From Chryseobacterium suipulveris (GTDB lineage Bacteria; Bacteroidota; Bacteroidia; Flavobacteriales; Weeksellaceae), in NCBI RefSeq assembly GCF_022811685.1, contig NZ_CP094532.1, forward strand, positions 1,699,501-1,763,500: a stretch of DNA of 64,000 nucleotides, given 5' to 3'. The notes under the pieces were generated by a model. The model was given only the letters and a program-made list of their open reading frames with translations, searched no databases and was not told where the DNA came from. Position numbers and translations under genes: made by a program. Of the stretch, positions 1 through 8,957 are shown piece by piece (position 1 is the first letter of the stretch; each line of letters begins with the position of its first letter).

Positions 1-103
1 TGTGACTGAGAAAGTGAATTGATTGGAATACGGCAACTTCCATTCAAGTTTTTATGAAAGAGGGATGGGTAAGAACTGCTTTCCCTTTTTAAATTATTTT
101 ATC

Positions 104-349
104 ATGGTAAAAATTTCAGATTTTATAAAAGAAGAAATCAATCATTTTACAGCCAATTTAATAATTGAAAAAGTTGATTTGGGCAAGAAATCGGGAAAAT
201 GTCAAGAGGAAATTATTTTCAATAGATATTCTTTAGAGATTTATTTTCTTAAGAATATTGTACTTATTTATGACGATATTTTTAATGAGGAAGAAGAGTT
301 AAGTTTAGACTTAGAAAAGTTCATTAAGATCATTGAATGTTATAAATAG
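104..349 (+). CDS. Small acidic protein, possible orphan immunity protein
   Basis: This encodes 81 residues when started at the ATG in position 104; an upstream in-frame ATG at 23 would add a 27-residue leader that looks like leftover sequence, so I prefer the later start. It is rich in Glu, Asp, Ile and Lys, with no signal peptide, membrane segment or family motif that I recognise. Size, acidity and position directly before a truncated toxin and its immunity gene suggest an immunity protein left from a larger polymorphic-toxin locus that began outside the window. That role is inferred from context only. It could equally be an unrelated small orphan. Confidence 0.45.
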   Translation: MVKISDFIKEEINHFTANLIIEKVDLGKKSGKCQEEIIFNRYSLEIYFLKNIVLIYDDIFNEEEELSLDLEKFIKIIECYK

Positions 350-499
350 AATCCATTTTGATAAGGTCGTCTTTTCCTAATAGAAGCATTAAGCATTGTG
401 TAGATAGTTTGTTTTTCCTCTGTTGCGCAAGGCAGAAGTGTTTGGGCTTTAAATAACACACCGAAACACATTGAGAATCCCACAACGACAATTGGGCAA

Positions 500-928
500 G
501 TGCCTAAGGTTGGGAAATTAGATGTTGGGGAAATGACAGGTGAATTTGAGAGAACTGTTGGATACAAAATAAATCCACAGACTGAACAACTTGAGCCGAT
601 TAGTTCCTTTGATTCTGGAGCTAAATCTTCATTAAATGGTTTTAGGTTAAATCAACATTATTCACAGTTAGAAAAATATGGAACAGCAGGCTATAAGGAT
701 TTACAAAACGGTAGAATAAGATATTATGGTGAATCCACAGTTAATAAATTTAATGATAATTATTTTAGAATGGTAAGAGAATGGGATCCTTCAACTAACT
801 TAAAAAGAACTTGGTTTGAAACTCTAAATTCACAAAAACAAATAATACAAGTAAGACCTGAATTTGGGAATGGAGTTAAAATACATTACCGATTTGATAA
901 TAACGGAAATTATATTGGAAAATGGTAG
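500..928 (+). CDS. Truncated polymorphic toxin, C-terminal toxin module
   Basis: The frame uses GTG at 500 and stays open upstream to a stop at 401-403, with no delivery domain (RHS, YD repeat or secretion domain) in front, so this is probably the cut-off 3' end of a longer toxin gene. Residues about 70-142 carry GRIRYYGE, then VREWDPSTNLKRTWFETLN, and end in a run of aromatic and charged residues with HYRFDNNGNYIGKW. I recall this pattern from C-terminal domains of RHS/WapA-like toxins; the enzymatic activity is unknown to me. The stop overlaps the start of the next gene by seven bases, the usual toxin-immunity arrangement. Expression as a free protein is doubtful. Confidence 0.55.
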   Translation: MPKVGKLDVGEMTGEFERTVGYKINPQTEQLEPISSFDSGAKSSLNGFRLNQHYSQLEKYGTAGYKDLQNGRIRYYGESTVNKFNDNYFRMVREWDPSTNLKRTWFETLNSQKQIIQVRPEFGNGVKIHYRFDNNGNYIGKW

Positions 929-1194
929 TAAAAATTGAAGATGTTAAAAATGTCTACAGAAATATTATTTCTGGTTTAATTACATTGGAAGAAGCTGACA
1001 GATGGGCATGGAAATTAATCACAGAAAATGATAAAAATAATTTGTTTTATGATGATTTAAATGATGAAAAAATCATATGGAAAATGGTCATTTATCTCTA
1101 TGGTATTGATATACCCGATCTTCAAACTAATATTCCACAAAGGACTAAAGAAGATATCCTGTTTTTTTTAAAATCAAATAATATTATCATTTAA
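922..1194 (+). CDS. Probable immunity protein for the upstream toxin module
   Basis: This 90-residue cytoplasmic protein starts inside the last codons of the toxin module (ATGGTAG overlap), so the two are translationally coupled. It has no signal peptide. The N-terminal helix with EEADRWAWKLI and the later IWKMVIYLYGIDI segment resemble small helical immunity proteins in which an E-A-x-x-W-A motif follows a helix; I could not assign a named Imm family. The immunity role is inferred from gene order, size and overlap. The gene looks intact, unlike its toxin, which fits the common pattern of orphan immunity genes outlasting their toxins. Confidence 0.55.
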   Translation: MVVKIEDVKNVYRNIISGLITLEEADRWAWKLITENDKNNLFYDDLNDEKIIWKMVIYLYGIDIPDLQTNIPQRTKEDILFFLKSNNIII

Positions 1195-1200
1195 CAGGTT

Positions 1201-1440
1201 AACATTCTCGCTGCTTCTTGGGGTAAATCATTTCAGTATGGATAAGATGAAATTAATCTCACATTAAAGCCAAGATCGTATATTGACCGCTTTGGATCAG
1301 AAGGTGGAAAATTCGTATCACCAGCTGCAAAGTCTCCCGACTTTTGAGCCAACAAAAAAATCTCTATCTTTGAGCAAAGCAATGCCATGAAAGAGGGATA
1401 CATTATCAGAGATCAAGAAAAACCGCACTTCATTATGTAA
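1201..1440 (+). pseudogene. Decayed TNT-like (DUF4237) toxin relic
   Basis: One frame through this stretch reads as degraded protein. A segment with SYIDRFGSEGGKFVSPAAK lies between stops at 1243-1245 and 1345-1347, and the frame continues with sense to 1438-1440. An (I/Y)DRFGs..G.F.SP core is typical of TNT/DUF4237 domains, the NAD-glycohydrolase fold of tuberculosis necrotizing toxin, in the part that lines the NAD pocket. No start codon, delivery domain or usable reading frame remains. It sits right after an immunity gene, so it is plausibly an old displaced toxin tip of the same locus. The family call rests on one short motif. Confidence 0.4.
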
Positions 1441-1534
1441 GTCTCCCTATTCGTTGGACAGGTTTATATCCTTTGTTTTTGTGAAAGAAAATATAAAATA
1501 TTTCATTGTGGTGTAAAACCAAAAAAAGAAGTCC

Positions 1535-2644
1535 CTATTTCAAAAGCTTCACAATCTTACGATAGAAATTATCCGGCAGATTGTCTTGATTTTGGTAGTT
1601 ATACGCGATCACGATTGTTGCACCAGTAGTCGGATTGTGCATCATGATGGAGCTGTAGCCGAAGAGTTCGCCGGTATGTCCCCAATATCCATCACCGAAA
1701 GTCAGCATTCCCAATCCATAAGTTGTTGCATGCTTGTCGGGAATTGGCAACCCGGTAAATCGTTGCGCTTGAATTTCACGGCTTAGAAGAGTTCCATGTA
1801 CCAGATTCTCCACCCAGGTTTTCAGGTTTCCGGCATTGGAGATTATTGCTCCAGCCGCTCCTGCGTAAGACGGATCGAAATAGGTGCTTACATCAAAATC
1901 GTAAACATTGGGGTCTTGGTCGGTTTCGTAACCGTGAATATAGCTAAACGGCATGGATGGTCCGCCGGGAAAAGCCGTATGCCTAAGACGCAGCGGAGAA
2001 AGTATTCTGGACTGGTAATTTTCCGTAATTGTTTTTCCGGTTACTTTTTCTACAATCGCCCCTAAAATAATGGTGTTGCTGTTGCTGTAATACCCTTTCG
2101 TACCGGGTGTAAATTGAAGTTCTTCATTTTTTATTAAACCGATGATTTCTTCCGAAGTCCACTTGTGGAGCGGATCGCTATTGAAGATGCTTTGGAATCC
2201 TGGAGTTGCGGTATATTCCTTGATTCCACTGGTCATGTTGGCAAGATTCCTTATGGTTATTTTGTCGCCATTATGAAATTCAGGAATGAAGAGGGAGAGC
2301 TTGTCTTCAAGCTTCAACTTATTTTCATCTACCAGCTGAAGAATCATGGTGACCGTAAACGTTTTCGTGTTGCTTCCCGCCCGAAAAACAAACTCCGGCT
2401 TCACGGGGCTTTGTGTAGAAATATCGGCAATCCCTTTTCCTTTGAGATAAGTCAACCTTTTTTGTGGAGCCCAAACTCCGACTACCATTCCCGGCAGTTT
2501 TTGGGTACTAAGGATGGAGTCAGCCATTAAATCAATCTTATTGGCAAGCTGTATGTTTTCGTAGGGTATTTCGGCGCGGTTACAAGCTGAAAGCAGCAAT
2601 ACAGTGAATGAAGCGTACAAGAGGAGTTGTTTGAGGATTTTCAT
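1535..2644 (-). CDS. Beta-lactamase-family serine hydrolase lipoprotein
   Basis: This is a class C beta-lactamase / D-alanyl-D-alanine carboxypeptidase-fold enzyme of 369 residues. The N-terminus is a lipoprotein signal ending in LLLSAC, so it should be lipid-anchored in the cell envelope. The nucleophile motif SxxK is SNTK (about residues 93-96), the YxN motif is YSN, and the third motif is HTG near the C-terminus (GHTGELFGYSS). Substrate cannot be told from sequence: peptidoglycan peptides, esters or D-amino-acid peptides are all possible, and a true beta-lactamase role is not implied. A close paralog lies directly upstream in the same orientation, so the pair looks like a tandem duplication. 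Confidence 0.85.
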   Translation of the reverse strand: MKILKQLLLYASFTVLLLSACNRAEIPYENIQLANKIDLMADSILSTQKLPGMVVGVWAPQKRLTYLKGKGIADISTQSPVKPEFVFRAGSNTKTFTVTMILQLVDENKLKLEDKLSLFIPEFHNGDKITIRNLANMTSGIKEYTATPGFQSIFNSDPLHKWTSEEIIGLIKNEELQFTPGTKGYYSNSNTIILGAIVEKVTGKTITENYQSRILSPLRLRHTAFPGGPSMPFSYIHGYETDQDPNVYDFDVSTYFDPSYAGAAGAIISNAGNLKTWVENLVHGTLLSREIQAQRFTGLPIPDKHATTYGLGMLTFGDGYWGHTGELFGYSSIMMHNPTTGATIVIAYNYQNQDNLPDNFYRKIVKLLK

Positions 2645-2713
2645 GGTTTTTAGTATTTTTTATTGAGGACTCATTGTGATTTATTTTATTGAACTGGTCA
2701 TTTGTGCAGTAGT

Positions 2714-2741
2714 GGTGATTGCTTCGGTCCTCGCAATGACA
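2714..2741. repeat. Fragment of a dispersed 'CATTGCGAGGA' type repeat
   Basis: Read on the minus strand this is TGTCATTGCGAGGACCGAAGC followed by AATCACC, which matches a short dispersed intergenic repeat that I recall from many unrelated bacterial genomes. It lies in the 225-base gap between the two serine hydrolases. Only one copy is seen in this window. Confidence 0.45.
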
Positions 2742-2869
2742 AACATGATTAATAGAGTAAATTCTTGAATCATTCTCTTTTATAAGTTTGCAAAGTTTTT
2801 TCGACTAATCCAAATTAATGAACCGTTCGCGTGATCAGTGGATTTATCCGCAATCTTTGCGTTTTTTAG

Positions 2870-4039
2870 CTATTTTAAAAGCGGGACTATCTTTTGGTAA
2901 AGCTGATCCGGAGTTGCGGCAGCATTTTGCCAATTGTAAAAAATCACCACGGTATCTCCGCTTTTCGGATTATGCATCATGATTGAGGTATATCCCGGCA
3001 AACCGCCATTGTGCCCCCAAAATCTGTCATTGTTTGTAAAGTTTCCCATCGCATACACTGCGCCTCCGTCTTCACGGGGATGACCCACAAATCTTTCCTG
3101 CTGCATTTCTTTGGAGTTGAGCTTCCCACCGATCATGCTTTCCACCCAGGTTTTGACATCAAAAATGTTGGAGACCACCGCGCCCGAAACTCCCGCCCAA
3201 GACGGATCAAGATAGCTCGTGTAATCCTCTGTCGGTTTGTGGGTGGACTCATTAAGCCAATATCCGTGAACGCTGTTTGGAGGCAGTTTTTCGTCTGTAG
3301 GATAAAAGGTATGCTTTAGTTTCAGTTTTTTGAAGAAACGGTTTTCTAGTTCCTGAGAAGCTTTATTGCCCGTCACTTTTTCGATGATTGCTCCCAAAAG
3401 AATCGTGTTGGTGTTGCAGTAAAAAAGTTTTGTTCCGGGTTCGAACATCAACGGTTGATTTTTTACATAACCGATCAGTTCTTCCGTCTTCCATTTTCTT
3501 AGCGGGGTTTTCACCATCTGGTCTTGGAAATCGTCCAACATGGTATACGACGGGATTCCACTCGTCATGTTGCCCAACATTCTAAGCGTTATTTTTTCGC
3601 CATTCGGATAATCCGGAAAATACTTTGACAGCCGGTCGTCAAGCGAAAGTTTTTTCTCGTCGCTAAGCTGCATGATCGCCGTCACCACAAAAGTCTTCGT
3701 ATTACTGCCGATGCGGAAGTATTGTTCCGGAGTCATCGGTTTCCGGTTTTCGGTGTCGCTCAGTCCCTTTCCTTTTACGTAGGTCAGCTTTTTTCGGGGA
3801 GACCAAACTCCCACCAACATTCCGGGAAGGTCGGTATTCGCGAGTACGGAATCTGCAAGTTGATCAACTTTCGCCGCAATCTGGTCGGATGAAAGTGATT
3901 TTGGAGTGTCCCTTAGTTTTTGCGAATAAATTGTGGAGGTGCTGCATCCAAGCAAAATCGAGATCGCCATGAACAGCGGTTTACTTGATTGTTGAACGCA
4001 ATTATTGATACGAACAAATTGAAGCAATTGAGTTTTCAT
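2870..4039 (-). CDS. Beta-lactamase-family serine hydrolase, tandem paralog
   Basis: At 389 residues this is the same fold and order of motifs as the downstream gene: SNTK nucleophile motif, YCN in place of YSN, and HNG (GHNGGLPGY) in place of HTG. The shared blocks LPGMxVGVWxPxKxLTYxKGKG and LxNMTSGI point to duplication rather than convergence. The N-terminus is a hydrophobic export signal with a possible lipobox (LLGC), preceded by a polar stretch of about 20 residues, so the true start could lie further in at the Met near residue 24. The motif differences from its neighbour suggest diverged substrates. Actual substrate unknown. Confidence 0.8.
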   Translation of the reverse strand: MKTQLLQFVRINNCVQQSSKPLFMAISILLGCSTSTIYSQKLRDTPKSLSSDQIAAKVDQLADSVLANTDLPGMLVGVWSPRKKLTYVKGKGLSDTENRKPMTPEQYFRIGSNTKTFVVTAIMQLSDEKKLSLDDRLSKYFPDYPNGEKITLRMLGNMTSGIPSYTMLDDFQDQMVKTPLRKWKTEELIGYVKNQPLMFEPGTKLFYCNTNTILLGAIIEKVTGNKASQELENRFFKKLKLKHTFYPTDEKLPPNSVHGYWLNESTHKPTEDYTSYLDPSWAGVSGAVVSNIFDVKTWVESMIGGKLNSKEMQQERFVGHPREDGGAVYAMGNFTNNDRFWGHNGGLPGYTSIMMHNPKSGDTVVIFYNWQNAAATPDQLYQKIVPLLK

Positions 4040-4150
4040 GAAAAAATTATTAGTGGTAACAAAGTTATGCTTTTTCAGAAAAAAGACGATTAGCCGAACA
4101 AAAAAGTTAATCTTAGATTCTATATTTGAAACAAAAGAAATACTATATCA

Positions 4151-4274
4151 GAAATTTTCTTTACCCGCCCCTAAACGGAGGAAAATTTCTCATGGAATAT
4201 ATCTATATGTACGTGCTTTCCTGCGGATAACCAGGTTTAAGGATGGTGTTATTCAAATTTAGGTTTATTTTAAA
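4151..4274. repeat. Dispersed hairpin-type repeat, copy A (interrupted)
   Basis: Positions 4151-4188 hold TTTACCCGCCCCTAAACGGA followed by GGAAAATTT. Positions 4255-4274 hold AAATTTAGGTTTATTTTAAA, identical over 20 bases to 19093-19112. In copy B near 19.1 kb the two blocks are contiguous; here about 66 bases separate them and AAATTT stands on both sides of the extra DNA. The element lies between the end of dnaE and the serine hydrolase pair. Confidence 0.65.
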
Positions 4275-4290
4275 TATCTGAAACAAACCA

Positions 4291-7200
4291 TTAATTCAAA
4301 AACACCTTATACTTCTGCAGTTCGTGGAAAATTCCCAGCAAATCACCATTGATGTCGATATGCTGCTTCATCGACATGAGTTCGAGTACCGACTGGTCTT
4401 CAGGATTTCGCACGTAGAAATTCAGCTTCTGCTCTCCCTTGTTTTTGGCGAAACTGCTGATGAAGAAATCCAGGTCTTGTTTTCGAAGATCATTAATATC
4501 AACAACCACCGTCATTTTCTTGGCAAACTTCTCGAAGGCGTCTTTCAGATCGATAATATCCGCAACATTTACGAACACTCTTCCGTCATTCGATTGGGAA
4601 AACTTGATCTTGAAAATAACGAACCGCTGCAGGTCAACCTTATCGCGAAGCCGCATATAGTCGCGGTCTCCCAAACGGAAACTATAACTGCCGCTGTAAT
4701 CTTCGAGGGTTACGAATGCGATTTTCTCGCCGCTGTTTTTGCCGTCGCGCACCGTGTATTCGGTCACCATTCCTGCGACCATATATTCGGGAGTATTATT
4801 TTTAAGCGCCTGTTTCTCCTTCCACGAAAGTTTATCGTTGTTGAAAAGGTCGGGCTGATTCGGGAAAGCGGATTCCTTGAAAGCATCCACCTCATCCAGA
4901 TTCAGAAAATTGAAAGCTCCTTTCGGCTCTGCCTTTTTAGTCGGCTCATCGATCATTGCTTCTTCCCCATCCAAATCTTCGACTGCGATATCCACTATCT
5001 CGTCGTCGGAATCAGAAACATCTACCGGGAGGACTATTTTTTCAAGCTCTTCACCGCCGTGCTTCTTCCCTTCCAGGATTTCCTTTTTGCTTAATGCACC
5101 TTCGATAAACTGGTACTGGAATTTATACTCATCCAGCGGATGTGCCGAAAGATAGAACCCGATGATTTCCTTTTCACGGTTGAGTTTGTGCATATTCTGC
5201 CATTCCGGAGCGGGGTTTATTTTGGGCTGCTCGATTTGCACTTCCTCGGCAAAATCGGCAAACAGCGAGTTTTCTATTTCATTCTTGCTGTCCTGAAAGC
5301 TTTGACCATAACGAAGGAGACGCTCGATATTGGTTCTTCCCGCATTGTCGATGTCGAAATATTGTGCGCGGTGGTATTTATCAACCTCGTCGAAAGCACC
5401 TGCAATCACCAAACTTTCGGCAACCCTTTTATTGATTTGAGAATATGGAACTTTCTCGAAGAAGTCGTAGATATTTTTGAATCTTTCCGTTTTTCGTGCC
5501 TCTACAATGGCTTCACTTGGACCTTCGCCAATTCCCTTGATGGCGCCCAATCCGAAGCGGATCTGTCCTTTATCGTTCACCGCAAATTCATACTGCGATT
5601 CGTTGACGTCGGGACCCAAAACATCCACACCAATACTTTTGCAGTCCTCCATAAACATCGTGATCTGCTTGGTATTGTTAATGTTGTTGCTCATCACACT
5701 CGCCATATATTCTGCGGGATAGTTTGCTTTAAGATAGGCAGTTTGGTAGGCGATCAGCGCGTAACAGGTGGAGTGCGATTTGTTGAAGGCGTATTCCGCA
5801 AAAGCTTCCCAGTCTTTCCAGATTTTGTTCAGCTTCTCTTCATCCAGGTTGTTGGATTTTCCACCTTCGATAAACTTCGGGTACATCTTGTCCAGCACGT
5901 CTCTCTGTTTCTTACCCATCGCCTTTCTCAGGTTGTCGGCTTCGCCTTTGGTAAAGTTGGCGAGCTTCTGCGAAAGCAGCATTACCTGCTCCTGATAAAC
6001 GGTAATTCCGTAGGTTTCGCCGAGATATTCTTCGGTTTCCGGTAGGTCAAAGAGCGTTTCTTCAATCTTATGCTTTCTGTTGATAAAGGAAGGGATATAC
6101 TTAATCGGACCTGGTCTGTACAGCGCGTTCATTGCAATTAAATCTGCGAATTCGGTCGGTTTCAGTTCCCGCATATATTTCTGCATTCCAGGACTTTCGT
6201 ACTGGAAGATTCCTACTGTTCTCCCCTCCTGAAAGAGTTGGAAGGTTTTGCTGTCGGTGAGCGGAATCTTGTCCGGGTCGATGTCGATTCCGTGTCTTTG
6301 CTTAATAAGTTTGATGGCGTGCTTGATGATGGTCAAAGTCCTTAAACCCAAGAAGTCCATTTTGAGCAATCCCGCGTTTTCCGCAACAGAGTTGTCAAAC
6401 TGCGAAACCAAAATGTCGGCATCTTTAGCAGCTGTGGTAATCGGTACCAGGTTCGAAATATCTTCTGGCGTAATGATCACTCCGCATGCGTGGATTCCGG
6501 TGTTTCTGATGCAGCCCTCCATTTTCTGTGCAGAGGAAAGCACTTCGTATCTTCCGTCGTCGGGATTGGCGAGGATGTCCTTCATTTCCTGAACAAGCAC
6601 TTTGTCTTCGGGAGCGAGTTTCTCAAACTTCGAAAATGCTTTCGCGATATTCATTCCGGGAATTGAGGGAACCAGTTTCGCGATATTGTTAGTTTCGGGA
6701 ATCGATACATCCAAAACTCTTCCTGCATCTTTAATCGCAGATTTCCCACCAAGAACTGAATACGTAATAATCTGCGCCACATTGTTTTTTCCGTATTTGT
6801 CAACCACCCATTTGATGATTTTGTCGCGGCCTTCATCGTCGAAATCGATATCGATATCGGGCATGGAAACCCTTTCCGGATTCAGGAACCTCTCAAAAAG
6901 GAGGTCGTATTTGATGGGGTCCACATTGGTAATCCCGGTACAGTACGCCACCGCAGAACCTGCAGCAGAACCACGACCCGGACCGACCCAAACCCCCATC
7001 TTTCGCGCCTCGTTGCAAAAATCCTGTACAATCAAAAAGTAACCGGGATATCCGGTATTGGCAATAACCTCCAGTTCGAAGTCGAGCCGTTCCCTGATTT
7101 CAGCGGTGATTTCGGAATATCTTCTTGCAGCGCCTTCGTAGGTCAAATGTCTCAGGTAAGCATTTTCACCGCGTTTGCCGTTGTCGGCTTCATCCTGCTC

Positions 7201-8949
7201 ATCTTTAAACTCTTCTGGAATCGCAAACTCCGGAAGCAGCACGTCACGCTTCAGCGTGTAGCGTTCAAACTTCGCCAGGAACTCGGTATATGCCTCAAAA
7301 GCGTCGGGATAATTTCTAAAGGTCTGCTTAAGCTCTTGTTCGTCTTTAATATAAAATTCGTTGGTCGGAAGTGCTCTGCGTTTTCCGAAACCTTTTCCGA
7401 CCGGGGTTGAAAGTTTCTCCCCATCCTTGATGCAATACAGGATGTCCTGAATATTGGCATCGGCTTTTTCTGTATAGAAGGTTTCGTTTTGTGCCAGAAT
7501 CTTCACTCCGTATTTGTCGGCAAACTCGAGCAGCACGTCGTTGAGGTGTTCCTCCTCTTCCACCTCGTGGTTTTGGATCTGTACGTAGAAGTCTTCGCCA
7601 AAGGTTTCTTTCCACCATTTGAACACTTCCTCCCCTTTCTGCTCACCGAATTCGAGAATCGTATTGGGTACGTCGCCCGCAGTTCCGGCCGTCAATGCGA
7701 TCAAGCCCTCCTTATATTCGGCAATCATTTTTTTAGAGATCCTGGGAACGCCGAAATAGAATCCGTTCACGAATCCAAAACTCGACAGTTTCGCCAGGTT
7801 TCTGTAGCCGTCGAAATTCTTTGCCAGTAAAACCACATTGGTTCTGCGGTCGGGATCGTCTTTGGTAAACTGCTTCTGTTCGGGGCGGTCCGAAAGATAG
7901 AACTCGCAGCCGATTACTGGGATGAAGTCGTGTTTCTTGCCGAGGAATTTTTCTTTATTTTTAAGAAAATCCTTTTCCTTGTCGGGAGTTCTTTCTACAT
8001 CTTTTTCCTGCTCATAGGTTTCGTTGAACTTCTTGCAGTCTTTGTTCCATGATTCAATTTCGGAAACAAACTTAAATGCGCCCATCATATTTCCCAGATC
8101 CACCAAACCGACGGCGGGAAAATTGTTGCGCTCCGCCTTTTCGAGCAGTTCGTGGAGGTGCGACGATGCCTGCAAAGACGAGTAAATACTGTGGTTGTGG
8201 AAATTGAAATAGTCGCCGATTTCCACCTCGTCGGTATCGCCGAAATCGACGGTCTTTTTCTCCTTCGATTCGGCAACCTGTCTTCTGATGACGATTCCGA
8301 ACGGTTTAATCGGATTCGGATGTGCTTTGATAAATTCCTGAAGCTCGCTTTCGGTGATCTTTAAGCTCGATGCAGGAATAATCCCGATTCGCATCATCTC
8401 GAAGAAAATCTGTGCGGTGGCGTTCACATCGGCGGCGGCGTTGTGTGCCTCGTCAAATTTCTCGCCATAGAGTTTTTGGTACAGTTCCTCCAGTTTTGGG
8501 GATTTGTACTTCCCTCCTTTTCCGCCGGGAAGTTGGCAGAACTCTGTCCCGAGTTCCATGGTATCGGCGGTAGGAATTGCTTCTAAAGTGTTTTCGATCT
8601 CTTTTCTAAAAAACTCTGCACCCACGATTTTGTAGTCGAAGTCGATATTGTGACCGACCACGACCTGCACTTTTTTCAGCACCTCTCTGAATTCTTCGAG
8701 CACTTCAGCCAAGTCTCGCCCTTCCTCCATCGCTATTTTGGTAGAAATTCCGTGGATTCTCGCAGCATTGAAAGGAATATCGTAACCTTCCGGTTTAATG
8801 ATATAGTCCTGGTTTTCGAGCAGGTTTCCGTCCTTATCATGGAGTTGCCAAGCGATCTGCACCATTCTTGGCCAGTTTTCGGAATCGCTCAGCGGCGCGT
8901 TAAAGTTTTTTGGTAAACCCGTGGTTTCCGTGTCGAAGATTAAAAACAT
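4291..8949 (-). CDS. dnaE: DNA polymerase III alpha subunit fused to DnaQ-type exonuclease
   Basis: This replicative polymerase has 1552 residues, some 300-400 more than a usual DnaE. Residues 1-190 are a DEDDh proofreading exonuclease (FDTETTG at 5-11, GHNIDFD near 100, HNAAADVNA near 170). A PHP domain follows (FHNHSIYSS near 250), then the polymerase core with GPGRGSAAGS near 655 and the catalytic aspartates in PDIDIDF near 697, a helix-hairpin-helix region, and an OB fold near 1385-1475. The PHP metal site looks degraded: DHGN is DLGN and the later NDxHY is NETFY. Proofreading is therefore probably done by the fused exonuclease. The polymerase needs its clamp and clamp loader, which are encoded elsewhere. 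It appears to be transcribed alone. Confidence 0.95.
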   Translation of the reverse strand: MFLIFDTETTGLPKNFNAPLSDSENWPRMVQIAWQLHDKDGNLLENQDYIIKPEGYDIPFNAARIHGISTKIAMEEGRDLAEVLEEFREVLKKVQVVVGHNIDFDYKIVGAEFFRKEIENTLEAIPTADTMELGTEFCQLPGGKGGKYKSPKLEELYQKLYGEKFDEAHNAAADVNATAQIFFEMMRIGIIPASSLKITESELQEFIKAHPNPIKPFGIVIRRQVAESKEKKTVDFGDTDEVEIGDYFNFHNHSIYSSLQASSHLHELLEKAERNNFPAVGLVDLGNMMGAFKFVSEIESWNKDCKKFNETYEQEKDVERTPDKEKDFLKNKEKFLGKKHDFIPVIGCEFYLSDRPEQKQFTKDDPDRRTNVVLLAKNFDGYRNLAKLSSFGFVNGFYFGVPRISKKMIAEYKEGLIALTAGTAGDVPNTILEFGEQKGEEVFKWWKETFGEDFYVQIQNHEVEEEEHLNDVLLEFADKYGVKILAQNETFYTEKADANIQDILYCIKDGEKLSTPVGKGFGKRRALPTNEFYIKDEQELKQTFRNYPDAFEAYTEFLAKFERYTLKRDVLLPEFAIPEEFKDEQDEADNGKRGENAYLRHLTYEGAARRYSEITAEIRERLDFELEVIANTGYPGYFLIVQDFCNEARKMGVWVGPGRGSAAGSAVAYCTGITNVDPIKYDLLFERFLNPERVSMPDIDIDFDDEGRDKIIKWVVDKYGKNNVAQIITYSVLGGKSAIKDAGRVLDVSIPETNNIAKLVPSIPGMNIAKAFSKFEKLAPEDKVLVQEMKDILANPDDGRYEVLSSAQKMEGCIRNTGIHACGVIITPEDISNLVPITTAAKDADILVSQFDNSVAENAGLLKMDFLGLRTLTIIKHAIKLIKQRHGIDIDPDKIPLTDSKTFQLFQEGRTVGIFQYESPGMQKYMRELKPTEFADLIAMNALYRPGPIKYIPSFINRKHKIEETLFDLPETEEYLGETYGITVYQEQVMLLSQKLANFTKGEADNLRKAMGKKQRDVLDKMYPKFIEGGKSNNLDEEKLNKIWKDWEAFAEYAFNKSHSTCYALIAYQTAYLKANYPAEYMASVMSNNINNTKQITMFMEDCKSIGVDVLGPDVNESQYEFAVNDKGQIRFGLGAIKGIGEGPSEAIVEARKTERFKNIYDFFEKVPYSQINKRVAESLVIAGAFDEVDKYHRAQYFDIDNAGRTNIERLLRYGQSFQDSKNEIENSLFADFAEEVQIEQPKINPAPEWQNMHKLNREKEIIGFYLSAHPLDEYKFQYQFIEGALSKKEILEGKKHGGEELEKIVLPVDVSDSDDEIVDIAVEDLDGEEAMIDEPTKKAEPKGAFNFLNLDEVDAFKESAFPNQPDLFNNDKLSWKEKQALKNNTPEYMVAGMVTEYTVRDGKNSGEKIAFVTLEDYSGSYSFRLGDRDYMRLRDKVDLQRFVIFKIKFSQSNDGRVFVNVADIIDLKDAFEKFAKKMTVVVDINDLRKQDLDFFISSFAKNKGEQKLNFYVRNPEDQSVLELMSMKQHIDINGDLLGIFHELQKYKVFLN

Positions 8950-8957
8950 AATGTGTT

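Noticed and set aside
4038..4262. 74-codon plus-strand frame between the serine hydrolase pair and dnaE
   Set aside because: It runs through the dispersed repeat copy A and has no protein-like pattern.
4324..6045. Two long plus-strand frames (256 and 301 codons) within the dnaE region
   Set aside because: They are antisense to well-conserved DnaE codons and show no recognisable domain or start context.
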